The position numbers and the translations under genes are program-made. Shown here one piece after another: positions 18,160 through 26,237 of a DNA stretch of 64,000 nt (positions are counted from its first letter, which is position 1; each line of letters starts with the position of its first letter). This DNA comes from Pseudoalteromonas sp. P1-9. Lineage in GTDB: Bacteria; Pseudomonadota; Gammaproteobacteria; Enterobacterales; Alteromonadaceae. The notes beneath the pieces are model-generated. The model made no database searches, was not told where the DNA came from, and saw only the letters and a list, made by a program, of their open reading frames with translations. The stretch lies in NCBI RefSeq assembly GCF_001399975.1, contig NZ_LKBD01000020.1:1-64000 (forward strand), in the 5' to 3' direction.

Positions 18160-19152
18160 ATGTCTAAAAAAATTGCGTTAATTACTTCTGGCGGCGATGC
18201 GCCCGGCATGAATGCCGCAATTCGCGCTGTAACATTACAAGCTGAGAAATGTCAGTACCAGGTACTCGGTTTTATCGGCGGTTATAACGGGTTAATTGAC
18301 AACCATTTTATTATCCTTGATTGCCATAAAGTCGACGATATTATTCGTAAAGGCGGTACCATTTTAAAATCAGCACGCTGCCCTGAAATGCATGAGAATA
18401 GCGGCCCTAAACGTGTGGTTGAGACATTAGAAAGCAATAACATCGACGCATTAATCGTGATTGGTGGTGATGGCAGCTTTAAAGGCTGTTTAACCATTAG
18501 CGAACTGTGGCAAGGTAATATCATTGGTATTCCAGGCACCATAGATAACGATATTAACGGTACAGATCAAACTATCGGATTTTGGACCGCAGTAGAAACT
18601 GCACTCGACAGCATAGATAAAATTCGCGATACCGCTAACGCGTTTGAGCGTATTTTTATTGTTGAAGTAATGGGCCGAAACTGTGGCTTTTTAGCGGTTG
18701 AGTCCGCCATAGGTTCTGGTGCCGAACATATTGTTTGCAAAGAAATCATTGAAGATGAAGTTCAGTTTATTGATAACCTCCTCGTCAACATCAATAAAGC
18801 CATTCGCAGCCATCGAACCGACAGCTACATTATTGTTATGGCGGAAAATTCGCTTAGCTTTAGTGCGCATGACTTAAGTAAGAAAATCGAACGCTATACC
18901 GGTGTAGACAGCAAGGCGGCAATTTTAGGGTATATTCAACGTGGTGGCAGCCCAGTTGCGCCTGACAGAGTACTCGCGACTCAGCTAGGTGTCGCAGCGG
19001 TTGAAGCGATAAAAGAGAATAAAAGCAACATTATGGTTGGCATGCTAAATAACACTGCCACCGAAACCGCCTTTAGCGCCACCAGTTACAGCAATACCTA
19101 TAACCAGAAAATTATCAGACGCCTTAACCAGTTGAACTTTAATTTAGATTAA
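18160..19152 (+). CDS. pfkA: ATP-dependent 6-phosphofructokinase
   Basis: A 330-aa PfkA-family kinase (fructose 6-phosphate to fructose 1,6-bisphosphate). Signatures are TSGGDAPGMNAAIRA, GGDGSFKG, PGTIDNDINGTD (catalytic Asp) and VEVMGRNCGFLA. The Gly in GGDGSFKG and the Gly in PGTIDND point to ATP rather than pyrophosphate as donor. ATG 18160 is chosen over an in-frame ATG at 18145 because PfkA proteins begin M-x-KKI about ten residues before the GGDAPG loop. Its presence with an Entner-Doudoroff cluster in the same window means both glycolytic routes may operate. Confidence 0.93.
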   Translation: MSKKIALITSGGDAPGMNAAIRAVTLQAEKCQYQVLGFIGGYNGLIDNHFIILDCHKVDDIIRKGGTILKSARCPEMHENSGPKRVVETLESNNIDALIVIGGDGSFKGCLTISELWQGNIIGIPGTIDNDINGTDQTIGFWTAVETALDSIDKIRDTANAFERIFIVEVMGRNCGFLAVESAIGSGAEHIVCKEIIEDEVQFIDNLLVNINKAIRSHRTDSYIIVMAENSLSFSAHDLSKKIERYTGVDSKAAILGYIQRGGSPVAPDRVLATQLGVAAVEAIKENKSNIMVGMLNNTATETAFSATSYSNTYNQKIIRRLNQLNFNLD

Positions 19153-19189
19153 AATCGATTAGCTTTGGCCTACCAAGTCTTATTCATCG

Positions 19190-19218
19190 CGCCCAGTAAC
19201 CACTTTAATTACTGGGCG
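19190..19218. other. Stem-loop between convergent pfkA and tetR
   Basis: CGCCCAGTAA pairs perfectly with TTACTGGGCG across a nine-base loop. There is no T run on either side, so it may act as an mRNA 3'-end stabiliser or a Rho-independent terminator of weak type. Confidence 0.5.
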
Positions 19219-19228
19219 ACACATCTTA

Positions 19229-19789
19229 TTACTTAGTTAAACTACCACGCGCAGCCTCTACTAAAGTACTTGCTATGCTTTCAGTATCAACAGGCATAAA
19301 TTTACCTGTTATCGAATAACCTTCGACAAATGACACAAGCAGTGCTGCCGACTTTTTAAGCGTGCAATCATCACGACTTAGTGGCCTTAACACATCGCAT
19401 ATAACTGTATACACGGTTTCGTAATAGCGGCGTAAATATTCATTTATCGCGTCATTTCGTGTTGAAATCGCCCAATACTCTCTAAATATTCGACACATAT
19501 CTGATAATTCTCGAGCGTAATTAAGCTGAGATATTATAAATAAATGTAACTCTTCAAAGCTTTCAAGCGGAGTTTGTTGCTTTAACTGAGTTACGCATTC
19601 ATCAAAATATTGATCTGCTATCGCCTGAAGCAAGACATTTTTGTTGGTGTAATAATATTGTACGTTACTAAGCGACATTCCTGCTGAGGTCGCCACTTTA
19701 CGCATCGTCAGGCCCATATCACCTTCACTTTTTAATAGCTGAGTTGCCACCTGCAATATCTTTTTATTCTTGTCGTTTTGTTTAGTCAT
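19229..19789 (-). CDS. TetR-family transcriptional regulator
   Basis: A 186-aa TetR-type regulator: N-terminal HTH (about 8-54, with VATSAGMSLSNVQYYYTNK) and a helical ligand-binding C-terminal domain. It is divergent from an MDR-family oxidoreductase, and the 113-bp gap contains two GGTC-N4-GACC palindromes. Autoregulation and repression of the oxidoreductase gene are likely. Inducer unknown. Confidence 0.9.
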   Translation of the reverse strand: MTKQNDKNKKILQVATQLLKSEGDMGLTMRKVATSAGMSLSNVQYYYTNKNVLLQAIADQYFDECVTQLKQQTPLESFEELHLFIISQLNYARELSDMCRIFREYWAISTRNDAINEYLRRYYETVYTVICDVLRPLSRDDCTLKKSAALLVSFVEGYSITGKFMPVDTESIASTLVEAARGSLTK

Positions 19790-19832
19790 TACGGGATATC
19801 TACCAACTTTAAAATTTTAAATACACCAACCA

Positions 19833-19882
19833 TTGACATTTTAGGTCGACTGACCAAATATAGCAATAGGTCAAATGACCTA
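19833..19882. promoter_or_regulatory. Promoter with two TetR-type operators
   Basis: TAGGTCAAATGACCTA at 19867-19882 is a perfect 16-bp palindrome; TAGGTCGACTGACCAA at 19842-19857 is a second, imperfect copy centred 25 bp upstream. A TTGACA -35 lies at 19833-19838, so the first operator fills the promoter spacer and the second lies at or just past the -10. Binding would block transcription of the oxidoreductase gene. Confidence 0.7.
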
Positions 19883-19902
19883 ATAATTATATAAGGTGAA
19901 AT

Positions 19903-20838
19903 ATGAAAGGACTTGTCGCTGAAAATAGGCAATTAGTAATTAAACACGATTTGAACATGCCACTGGTTGGTGAAGGAGAAGTACTCGTTCAAGTTAAAAG
20001 CACAACGATTAACTTAATCGATTTGGAGTTTGCGAAAGGAAAGTATGATTTGTTTCTTAAATTGGCAAGGAATAACTACACAGTTAAGACGGGAATCGAG
20101 TTTTCAGGCCTAGTGGCAACCGATGGTCAAGCATTTAAAAAAGGAGACAGGGTTTTTGGTTATGTCAATCTGCTAAAGAGCGATAAAACCCACCAAGAAT
20201 TTGTTAGTGTAAACGAGCAATACATTGCAAAAATGCCCTCTACCCTGTCGTTTTCACACGCAGCTGCCCTAGCGCTTGGTGCACTAACAAGTTATGTTGC
20301 GCTTAACGAGTTAGTTAATCTCACGAGTAACAGCAAAGTGCTTATAATCGGTGCATCAGGCGGACTTGGCGTATATGCAATTCAAATTACTAAGCGCACT
20401 GGTGCAAACGTGACTGCGCTTACTAGCGATAATCATCTGCAATTTTTAAAATCACTTGGCGCCGATGATGTAATCGACTATCACGCTAGCCCTTTAGAAT
20501 CTTTAAAAGAAAAGTACGACGTTATTTTGGATTTATCCAATACAAAACTATATAAACAAGTAAAACACCTGCTAGTAAGTTACGGGGTCTTTATACCTGC
20601 TGAGCCTAACAAACACTTTTTAAGTTTTGTTATGAATGCATTTAGAAAGCAAAAAACCAAATACTTGTACGTGGATAAAGGTGATAGCACAAAATTAACA
20701 CAAATCGTAAATTGGGTCGCGCAAGGAGAAATTCAAACCTGTGTTGACAGTGAGTTTCTCTTCGAAGACTACCAAAGTGCTATCTCACGTTTTTTACAAA
20801 AAGGGCGATGTGGTCGCGTTGTGCTCAATTTCGAATAA
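19903..20838 (+). CDS. MDR-superfamily NADPH:quinone reductase-like oxidoreductase
   Basis: A 311-aa zinc-independent medium-chain reductase. The N-terminal GroES-like domain contains GIEFSGLV and GDRVFGYVN, and the Rossmann domain begins at VLIIGASGGLGVYAIQI (about 147). Catalytic-zinc Cys residues are missing, as in quinone oxidoreductases and enoyl reductases. It probably reduces quinones or reactive carbonyl compounds with NADPH and is under the divergent TetR regulator. Specific substrate unknown. Confidence 0.88.
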   Translation: MKGLVAENRQLVIKHDLNMPLVGEGEVLVQVKSTTINLIDLEFAKGKYDLFLKLARNNYTVKTGIEFSGLVATDGQAFKKGDRVFGYVNLLKSDKTHQEFVSVNEQYIAKMPSTLSFSHAAALALGALTSYVALNELVNLTSNSKVLIIGASGGLGVYAIQITKRTGANVTALTSDNHLQFLKSLGADDVIDYHASPLESLKEKYDVILDLSNTKLYKQVKHLLVSYGVFIPAEPNKHFLSFVMNAFRKQKTKYLYVDKGDSTKLTQIVNWVAQGEIQTCVDSEFLFEDYQSAISRFLQKGRCGRVVLNFE

Positions 20839-20958
20839 TGTGGCAATTAGCCGTTGAGAAGTGAAATATAACAATCGCGATTAAATTGCCACAGTGAAAA
20901 AGAGGCAACAGCACGTGAATAAAGTATCTGGTGCTCGATATGCGCAACAGATACTTTA
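20839..20958. repeat. Two long-range inverted repeats between convergent genes
   Basis: TGTGGCAATT (20839-20848) is matched by AATTGCCACA (20884-20893), and TAAAGTATCTG (20920-20930) by CAGATACTTTA (20948-20958). Neither has a T run. They occupy almost the whole gap between the oxidoreductase and the LytTR regulator gene. Confidence 0.6.
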
Positions 20959-20979
20959 TGCTAGCAATTTATCAACTTA

Positions 20980-21804
20980 TTAGCTCGCTAATGCGGCTTT
21001 TACTTTATCGCGGTAACTGCGGCTTACTTTTAATTCTTGACCGTTTTCTAGTACTAGCAAGTACTCACCACTTACTTGCGTCACTAACTTGTTGATTTGC
21101 TTGCTATTTACAATAGCGCTACGGTGTACGCGCACGAACTCTTTTGGATCAAGTTCTGCTTCAAGCTCTTTCATGGTTTTGCGTAAAATATGTGTTTTAC
21201 CATCAGCACAGTGTAAACACATGTAGTCGCCTGCGGCGTCAACCCATTGAATACTACTCACCTGCACACGAACAATTTCACCCTGCTCTTTTACCGCAAT
21301 GGACTCTGGGAAACGGGTTTCTTCTAGTTTATCGCCAGCAGCAAGCTTTTTAAGAATTTCTTCACAGTTGTTACCCGTAATACCCGCAACAAAGCTAGCA
21401 AGTTTACGTTTATGGCTTGTATCTTCTTGTGATTTTAAATATGTTTGCACTTTTTCTACCGCCTTCTTCAATCTGTTGTCGTCTACTGGTTTAAGAAGGT
21501 AGTCTAATGCGTGAATTTCAAATGCTTTCACTGCGTATTGGTCAAATGCAGTAACAAATACAATCGCTGGGATCCCTAACGCCGATTCAGACAGTTGTTT
21601 TACAACTTCTAACCCCGACAACCCAGGCATTTGTATATCTAAAAACATTAGATCTACTTGCTGACGTTTACATTCCGCCAACGCTTCTTCACCGTTTTTA
21701 CAAAGGCCCACTACTTCAATTTGTGGGAAATCTCTTAACCTTATTGATAACCCCTTTCGTGCGAGAGGTTCGTCATCAACAATAAGTGTTTTTATTGTGT
21801 TCAT
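20980..21804 (-). CDS. LytTR-type response regulator
   Basis: A 274-aa response regulator. The receiver domain (about 4-120) has the acidic pair in IVDDEP, the phospho-acceptor Asp56 in LMFLDIQMPG, and the Lys of YLLKPVDD. The LytTR DNA-binding domain spans about 165-270 (VRVHRSAIVNSKQINKL). It is paired with the LytS-type kinase 2 bp upstream in the same transcript. Such pairs in gammaproteobacteria respond to extracellular metabolites, but the signal here is unknown. Confidence 0.93.
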   Translation of the reverse strand: MNTIKTLIVDDEPLARKGLSIRLRDFPQIEVVGLCKNGEEALAECKRQQVDLMFLDIQMPGLSGLEVVKQLSESALGIPAIVFVTAFDQYAVKAFEIHALDYLLKPVDDNRLKKAVEKVQTYLKSQEDTSHKRKLASFVAGITGNNCEEILKKLAAGDKLEETRFPESIAVKEQGEIVRVQVSSIQWVDAAGDYMCLHCADGKTHILRKTMKELEAELDPKEFVRVHRSAIVNSKQINKLVTQVSGEYLLVLENGQELKVSRSYRDKVKAALAS

Positions 21805-21806
21805 GG

Positions 21807-22886
21807 TTATCCTTTTTCAAACGGTATACGTATATTTACAACAAGACCTTGCGGCTGATTGTTAGATAATACAAATGAATAGTTATGTTCGTAAAGCGTC
21901 TTTAAGCGATCTTGCGTATTTGCAAGCCCGACACCTGAACTTTTCACTAATTCACCCTCACTGATATCCGTACCAGGACCGTTATCGGATACTTCTAATA
22001 ATAATTCGTTAGCAAACACCTGTGCCTTGATTGCGATTGCTCCGCCACTTTCTAAATTGGCGATGGCGTACTTAATTGAGTTTTCAATCAAGGGCTGCAA
22101 AATCATACTGGGTACCAGTGCATGTTTTGCTTCCTCGCTTACATCAATTTCAATGCTCAAGCGGTCGTCAAAGCGTACTTTTTCAATATCAAGGTATAGC
22201 CCTAGAACATGCAGTTCTTGCTCAAAAGGGACGCGTTTAATCGGATCGGTGTTTAAGGTATAACGTAAAAATTCACTTAACTTAGATACCATCTGGTTAG
22301 CGTTTTTGTTCTCTTCTACCAAAATCAACGTCGAAATTGCGTTAAGCGTATTAAATAAGAAATGTGGATTAAGTTGATAACGCAACATTTTTAATTGCGC
22401 TTCATGTGCCATGGTATTCGCTTTTAAAGCCTTTTGCTTTTCGCCTTGTAGTAGTTGATAGTATTTAATACCAAAATACAAACCACTCCAACACAGCACA
22501 ATATAAACTGAATCTAGGCCTTGTTTGAAATAGTAAAACCATTCATCGGGGCGATAACCGTGACGATAAATTTCCCACAAGTTAAATTTTTGAATAACTG
22601 ACCAAGATGTACCAACAATGTACGAGGCAACAAATACCACAAAAATTAAAAATAGCGGCTTGGCATTCCAAATCTTACGATATAAATAACGCAGAGGGAT
22701 CGTTAACAAGCATCCTGCATAGGCATTTAGCACAATAACAAATACGTAGATGTCGCGCATTTCGAAAACACGTGAACCAATATAGTTTACAAGGGCATAA
22801 CCAATCCAGCCGGCTATTTGTAATACCCAAAAAAACTTTTGTCTGTCTTCTACTAGTCTTTGCCAGTTCAAAATTCTTAAATTCAT
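21807..22886 (-). CDS. LytS-type sensor histidine kinase
   Basis: A 359-aa membrane kinase with four predicted helices in the N-terminal half, then a His_kinase domain with the phospho-acceptor segment NPHFLFNTLNA and a C-terminal ATPase domain (VLQPLIENSIKYA, DNGPG, GVGLANTQDRL). ATG 22886 is chosen because AAGGA lies just ahead of it; an earlier in-frame start at 22979 would add 31 residues of unlike composition. It forms an operon with the LytTR regulator. Confidence 0.92.
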   Translation of the reverse strand: MNLRILNWQRLVEDRQKFFWVLQIAGWIGYALVNYIGSRVFEMRDIYVFVIVLNAYAGCLLTIPLRYLYRKIWNAKPLFLIFVVFVASYIVGTSWSVIQKFNLWEIYRHGYRPDEWFYYFKQGLDSVYIVLCWSGLYFGIKYYQLLQGEKQKALKANTMAHEAQLKMLRYQLNPHFLFNTLNAISTLILVEENKNANQMVSKLSEFLRYTLNTDPIKRVPFEQELHVLGLYLDIEKVRFDDRLSIEIDVSEEAKHALVPSMILQPLIENSIKYAIANLESGGAIAIKAQVFANELLLEVSDNGPGTDISEGELVKSSGVGLANTQDRLKTLYEHNYSFVLSNNQPQGLVVNIRIPFEKG

Positions 22887-22987
22887 GTATCCTTGATATC
22901 TCTTATTATAAGAATGTGGGCCAGAAAGGCACTGACAGCTACCTTGCTTTCCATGCAACTCATCGCAAGGCAGTTGCAATTTGCCAT

Positions 22988-23013
22988 AAAAAAAGCTGGC
23001 AGAAGCCAGCTTT
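22988..23013 (-). terminator. Intrinsic terminator of the SulP gene
   Basis: AAAGCTGGC pairs with GCCAGCTTT around AGAA, with a U run on the reverse strand from 22988-22994. It is the first terminator met by leftward transcription from the SulP gene, and the structured repeat 23016-23280 lies between the two. Confidence 0.85.
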
Positions 23014-23015
23014 CA

Positions 23016-23280
23016 AGGGTCTGTTGACCTTTCAAGTTCGTTTTTGCAGCAGTTTGATTGGGGTTTATACAAGGCAGAGGCTGCGTGGCATAGTTAGTCT
23101 ATGTGAGCCAGCCGATAACACAGTAGAAAACCCAATCAAGCGCTGCCGAACGGTTCTTTTGAGCGCACTTTTCTCATTGTTGCTCGATATTCGCTTAGAT
23201 TGCTAAGCCACACATCGAGCGCCGCGATAAAAGCACGCTCAAAAAGAACAAAAATAGAACAGCAAAGGTCAACAGACCCT
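23016..23280. repeat. Structured palindromic intergenic repeat, about 265 bp (MITE-like)
   Basis: The ends are perfect 17-bp inverted repeats, AGGGTCTGTTGACCTTT (23016-23032) and its complement (23264-23280). Two further inverted repeats lie inside: 23046-23066 with 23128-23146, and 23153-23172 with 23229-23249. Each holds smaller nested stems. Folded as single strand it would form a three-way junction. No coding frame is convincing. No clear target-site duplication is visible. It sits between the SulP stop codon and that gene's terminator, so it is transcribed. Confidence 0.8.
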
Positions 23281-23292
23281 AGGGTTTCTAAA

Positions 23293-24849
23293 TTAACCTA
23301 ATTTATCAGACGCAACTTTATAGGTTGGATCTTCAATTACGTTAACTTCGACTAAGTCTTTTGCGCGAGACAATAATTTTTGACAGTCTTTAGAAACATG
23401 ACGCAAGTGTAGTTTTTTACCTTGCTTTGCGTAACGCTCAGCAAGACTGTCTATCGCTTCAATGGCGCTGTGATCAGCAACACGGCTGTGCTTAAACTCA
23501 ACAATCACATCCGCTGGGTCATTTTTAACATCAAATAACTCTAAGAAGTTTTTAACTGAGCCAAAGAATACCGGGCCGTGCAACTCATATACTTTAGAGC
23601 CGTTTTCATCGATGTAAGACGTCGTATAAATATGTTTTGCGTGTTCCCAAGCAAACACTAATGCAGACACAATCACACCTACACATACCGCTACGGCAAG
23701 GTCTGTTACTACAGTAACACCCGATACTAACACAATCACAAACGCGTCTGTCTTAGGCACCTTTTTCATAATACGCAAGCTTGACCATTCAAATGTGCCA
23801 AGTACTACCATAAACATTACGCCGACAAGCGCTGCAAGCGGGATCATTTCAATTAGGCTGGCTGCAAACAAAATAAACATCAGTAGCATAACTGCTGCTG
23901 TAATACCTGATAGACGTGAGCGACCACCTGAGTTAATGTTGATCATTGACTGACCAATCATCGCACAACCCCCCATCGCACCAAAGAAACCACATGTTAC
24001 GTTTGCTGCACCTTGGCCAATACATTCTTGGTTACCGTTACCACGTGTTTCAGTAATTTCGTCAATTAAGGTCAGCGTTAATAGCGACTCAATTAAACCA
24101 ATTGCCGCAAGTACTAAGGCGTACGGTAAAATAATCGACAGGGTTTCGAGTGTCATAGGCACATTTGGAATATGGAATTCAGGTAAGCCGCCTGCCATCG
24201 TCGCGTTTACGTCACCTGTCATATCTTTTAAGAAATCAACAACTGTACGTGCTTCTAAATCTAAACCAAGCACCAAACCAGTTACGACAACAATTGCCGC
24301 AAGTGATGAAGGAATTGCAGATGTGAGTTTTGGTAAGAAATGAATAATCGCCATGGTTAATGCAACAAGGCCCGCCATAATAAACATTGGCTCACCAGTC
24401 ATCCATTGCATCTCACCATTAGCATCAGGCGCTTTAAATTGCCCGAGCTGTGCTAAGAAAATCACAATCGCTAAACCGTTAACAAACCCGAGCATTACTG
24501 GATGCGGTACCATGCGGATAAACTTACCAAGCTTCAGTACACCAGCTAGGATCTGTAAAATCCCCATCAAGAGTACTGTTGCAAATAAATACTCTACACC
24601 GTGGGTCACAACTAGGCTTACCATAACAACTGCAAGTGCACCCGTTGCACCTGAAATCATACCTGGGCGACCACCAAAAACAGCAGTAATTAGACCAACA
24701 ATAAATGCTGCATACAAGCCAACCAAAGGTTCTACGTGCGCAACAAATGCGAAAGCCACCGCTTCTGGCACAAGGGCTAGTGCGACGGTTAAACCAGACA
24801 GAATATCGTTCTTTGCCGATTTAGGGGCTCTAGATAATAAGTTAAACAT
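23293..24849 (-). CDS. SulP-family inorganic anion transporter with STAS domain
   Basis: A 518-aa inner-membrane permease: the hydrophobic core of 10-14 helices begins at [21 protein letters not shown], and a cytoplasmic STAS domain occupies about 410-510 ([20 protein letters not shown]). The family moves sulfate, bicarbonate or related anions, generally with Na+ or H+; the substrate cannot be read from sequence here. ATG 24849 is preferred to an upstream start because GGGAG precedes it. Monocistronic, with the structured repeat in its 3' untranslated region. Confidence 0.92.
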   Translation of the reverse strand: MFNLLSRAPKSAKNDILSGLTVALALVPEAVAFAFVAHVEPLVGLYAAFIVGLITAVFGGRPGMISGATGALAVVMVSLVVTHGVEYLFATVLLMGILQILAGVLKLGKFIRMVPHPVMLGFVNGLAIVIFLAQLGQFKAPDANGEMQWMTGEPMFIMAGLVALTMAIIHFLPKLTSAIPSSLAAIVVVTGLVLGLDLEARTVVDFLKDMTGDVNATMAGGLPEFHIPNVPMTLETLSIILPYALVLAAIGLIESLLTLTLIDEITETRGNGNQECIGQGAANVTCGFFGAMGGCAMIGQSMININSGGRSRLSGITAAVMLLMFILFAASLIEMIPLAALVGVMFMVVLGTFEWSSLRIMKKVPKTDAFVIVLVSGVTVVTDLAVAVCVGVIVSALVFAWEHAKHIYTTSYIDENGSKVYELHGPVFFGSVKNFLELFDVKNDPADVIVEFKHSRVADHSAIEAIDSLAERYAKQGKKLHLRHVSKDCQKLLSRAKDLVEVNVIEDPTYKVASDKLG

Positions 24850-24970
24850 GGATCTCCCATTGAGTAGCACAACATTGAGCAAAACTTGCTGTAATGCGTT
24901 TATTTTAGTCTATTTTGAGGGCGCGAAGTTTAGCAGAATCGACGATTTATAACAATTTATTAAATTTCAC

Positions 24971-24996
24971 AAAAAAAAACCGCCTAAAGGCGGTTT
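24971..24996 (-). terminator. Intrinsic terminator of the Lrp-family gene
   Basis: AAACCGCC pairs with GGCGGTTT around TAAA, followed on the reverse strand by a nine-base U run (24971-24979). Confidence 0.85.
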
Positions 24997-25049
24997 AAAT
25001 ATAAATGTCGTTAACTATGAGCCCCGTTGTAGTGCTCAATAACTCGAAA

Positions 25050-25508
25050 TTATAAAGGCAACGAAGTTGAGCGTTTTACGCAGGTCATGGTTACGTTCGA
25101 GTGTACTTCTTGAACGTAATCTAAACTGAGTAATTTATCACGCACAAACTGCTCATAGCCTTCAATGCCTTTTGAAATAATACGAAGCATAAAGTCCATG
25201 GTGCCTGCCATGGTGTAACACTCAGTTACTTCATCATAACTTTGAATAAGTTCTTCAAATTCAGCTAGCTGTGTGCGACCATGGCTAGACAGGCGCACAT
25301 GCGCGTAAACCAACATATCAAAACCGAGTTTTTTCGGCTCTAAAATCGCTACCTTGCCTTTAATGTACCCTTCTTGTTCTAAACGAGAAATACGACGCCA
25401 ACAAGGAGACTGTGATAGCCCTACTTTGTCAGCAATCTCTGCCGTTGATAAGCTCGCGTCTTTTTGAATCAATGCGAGTATTTGACGATCTACTTGGTTT
25501 AATGACAT
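25050..25508 (-). CDS. Lrp/AsnC-family transcriptional regulator
   Basis: A 152-aa feast/famine regulator with an N-terminal HTH (about 4-60, VDRQILALIQKDASLSTAEI) and a C-terminal RAM ligand-binding domain (about 70-145). It is shorter and less similar than global Lrp, so it is probably a local amino-acid sensor. No divergent transporter is present; its targets are unknown. Confidence 0.92.
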   Translation of the reverse strand: MSLNQVDRQILALIQKDASLSTAEIADKVGLSQSPCWRRISRLEQEGYIKGKVAILEPKKLGFDMLVYAHVRLSSHGRTQLAEFEELIQSYDEVTECYTMAGTMDFMLRIISKGIEGYEQFVRDKLLSLDYVQEVHSNVTMTCVKRSTSLPL

Positions 25509-25586
25509 AGCTTATTCTTAAATTTACACATTAATGGTTAAATAATACTATACAATAGTCTTTGCGTCTGCTGATTTATTAATAAT

Positions 25587-26237
25587 TTAGCCAAAGCGAC
25601 CACTGGTAAATGGGTTGGTGCGTTTTTCATGACCTACAGTTGTGGTTGGTCCATGACCTGGGTAAACCGTATAATCCTCTGGCAGCGAATAAATCTGTGA
25701 TTCAATCGACTGCTTTAGCTGCTGTGCATTGCCACCTGGAAAATCAGTGCGCCCTACCGAACCGTTAAACAAAACATCACCAACGAATATCCGTTTAGAG
25801 TCATGTTCAATAAAAATAACGTGACCTGGCGTATGCCCCGGGGTAAAGCGCACTTCTAGGGTGATTTCACCAAATGAAAAGGTATCACCTTCCCCTAGCC
25901 AGGTATTAGGGGTAAACACCTCAGCAAGCGGAAAGTTAAACATTTCACTTTGTCGTGGCAATGCATCTAGCCAAAACTTATCGCCTAAATGAGGACCAAC
26001 AATGTCAACATCGTAGGTTTCGGCCAATTGCTTCGCAGCACCAACATGATCTAAATGACCATGTGTTAATAAAATCGCTTTTAGTGAGGCATTTGCACTA
26101 TTAATTGCCGCGATTAACTTTTCAATATCTCCACCGGGATCAATAATCGCAGCGTGTTTAGTTGTTTTACACACTAATAAATTAGCATTTTGTGCAAACG
26201 GCGTAACAGGATTTGTAAAAACGTCTAACATAATCAC
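25587..26237 (-). CDS. Metallo-beta-lactamase-fold hydrolase (GloB/YcbL-like)
   Basis: A 216-aa hydrolase with the metal motif THGHLDHVGA, then GHTPGHVIF, FVGDVLFNGSVGRTDFPGG and a final PGHGPTTTVGHE, as in the YcbL branch of glyoxalase II-like thioesterases. Thiol-ester or glyoxalase II activity is likely but not certain. The reading frame starts at GTG 26237, overlapping the M14 peptidase stop (GTGA); ATG at 26231 is an alternative. The two genes are probably translationally coupled. Confidence 0.9.
   Translation of the reverse strand: MIMLDVFTNPVTPFAQNANLLVCKTTKHAAIIDPGGDIEKLIAAINSANASLKAILLTHGHLDHVGAAKQLAETYDVDIVGPHLGDKFWLDALPRQSEMFNFPLAEVFTPNTWLGEGDTFSFGEITLEVRFTPGHTPGHVIFIEHDSKRIFVGDVLFNGSVGRTDFPGGNAQQLKQSIESQIYSLPEDYTVYPGHGPTTTVGHEKRTNPFTSGRFG

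Noticed and set aside
18160..19152. Pyrophosphate-dependent phosphofructokinase
   Set aside because: The residues after GGDGS and before TIDND are the Gly types of ATP-dependent enzymes.
22887..22979. N-terminal extension of the LytS kinase to 22979
   Set aside because: The added 31 residues are unlike the family start, and a better ribosome binding site precedes ATG 22886.
24353..24952. 199-codon frame on the + strand inside the SulP gene
   Set aside because: Antisense to the conserved transporter core with low-complexity composition.
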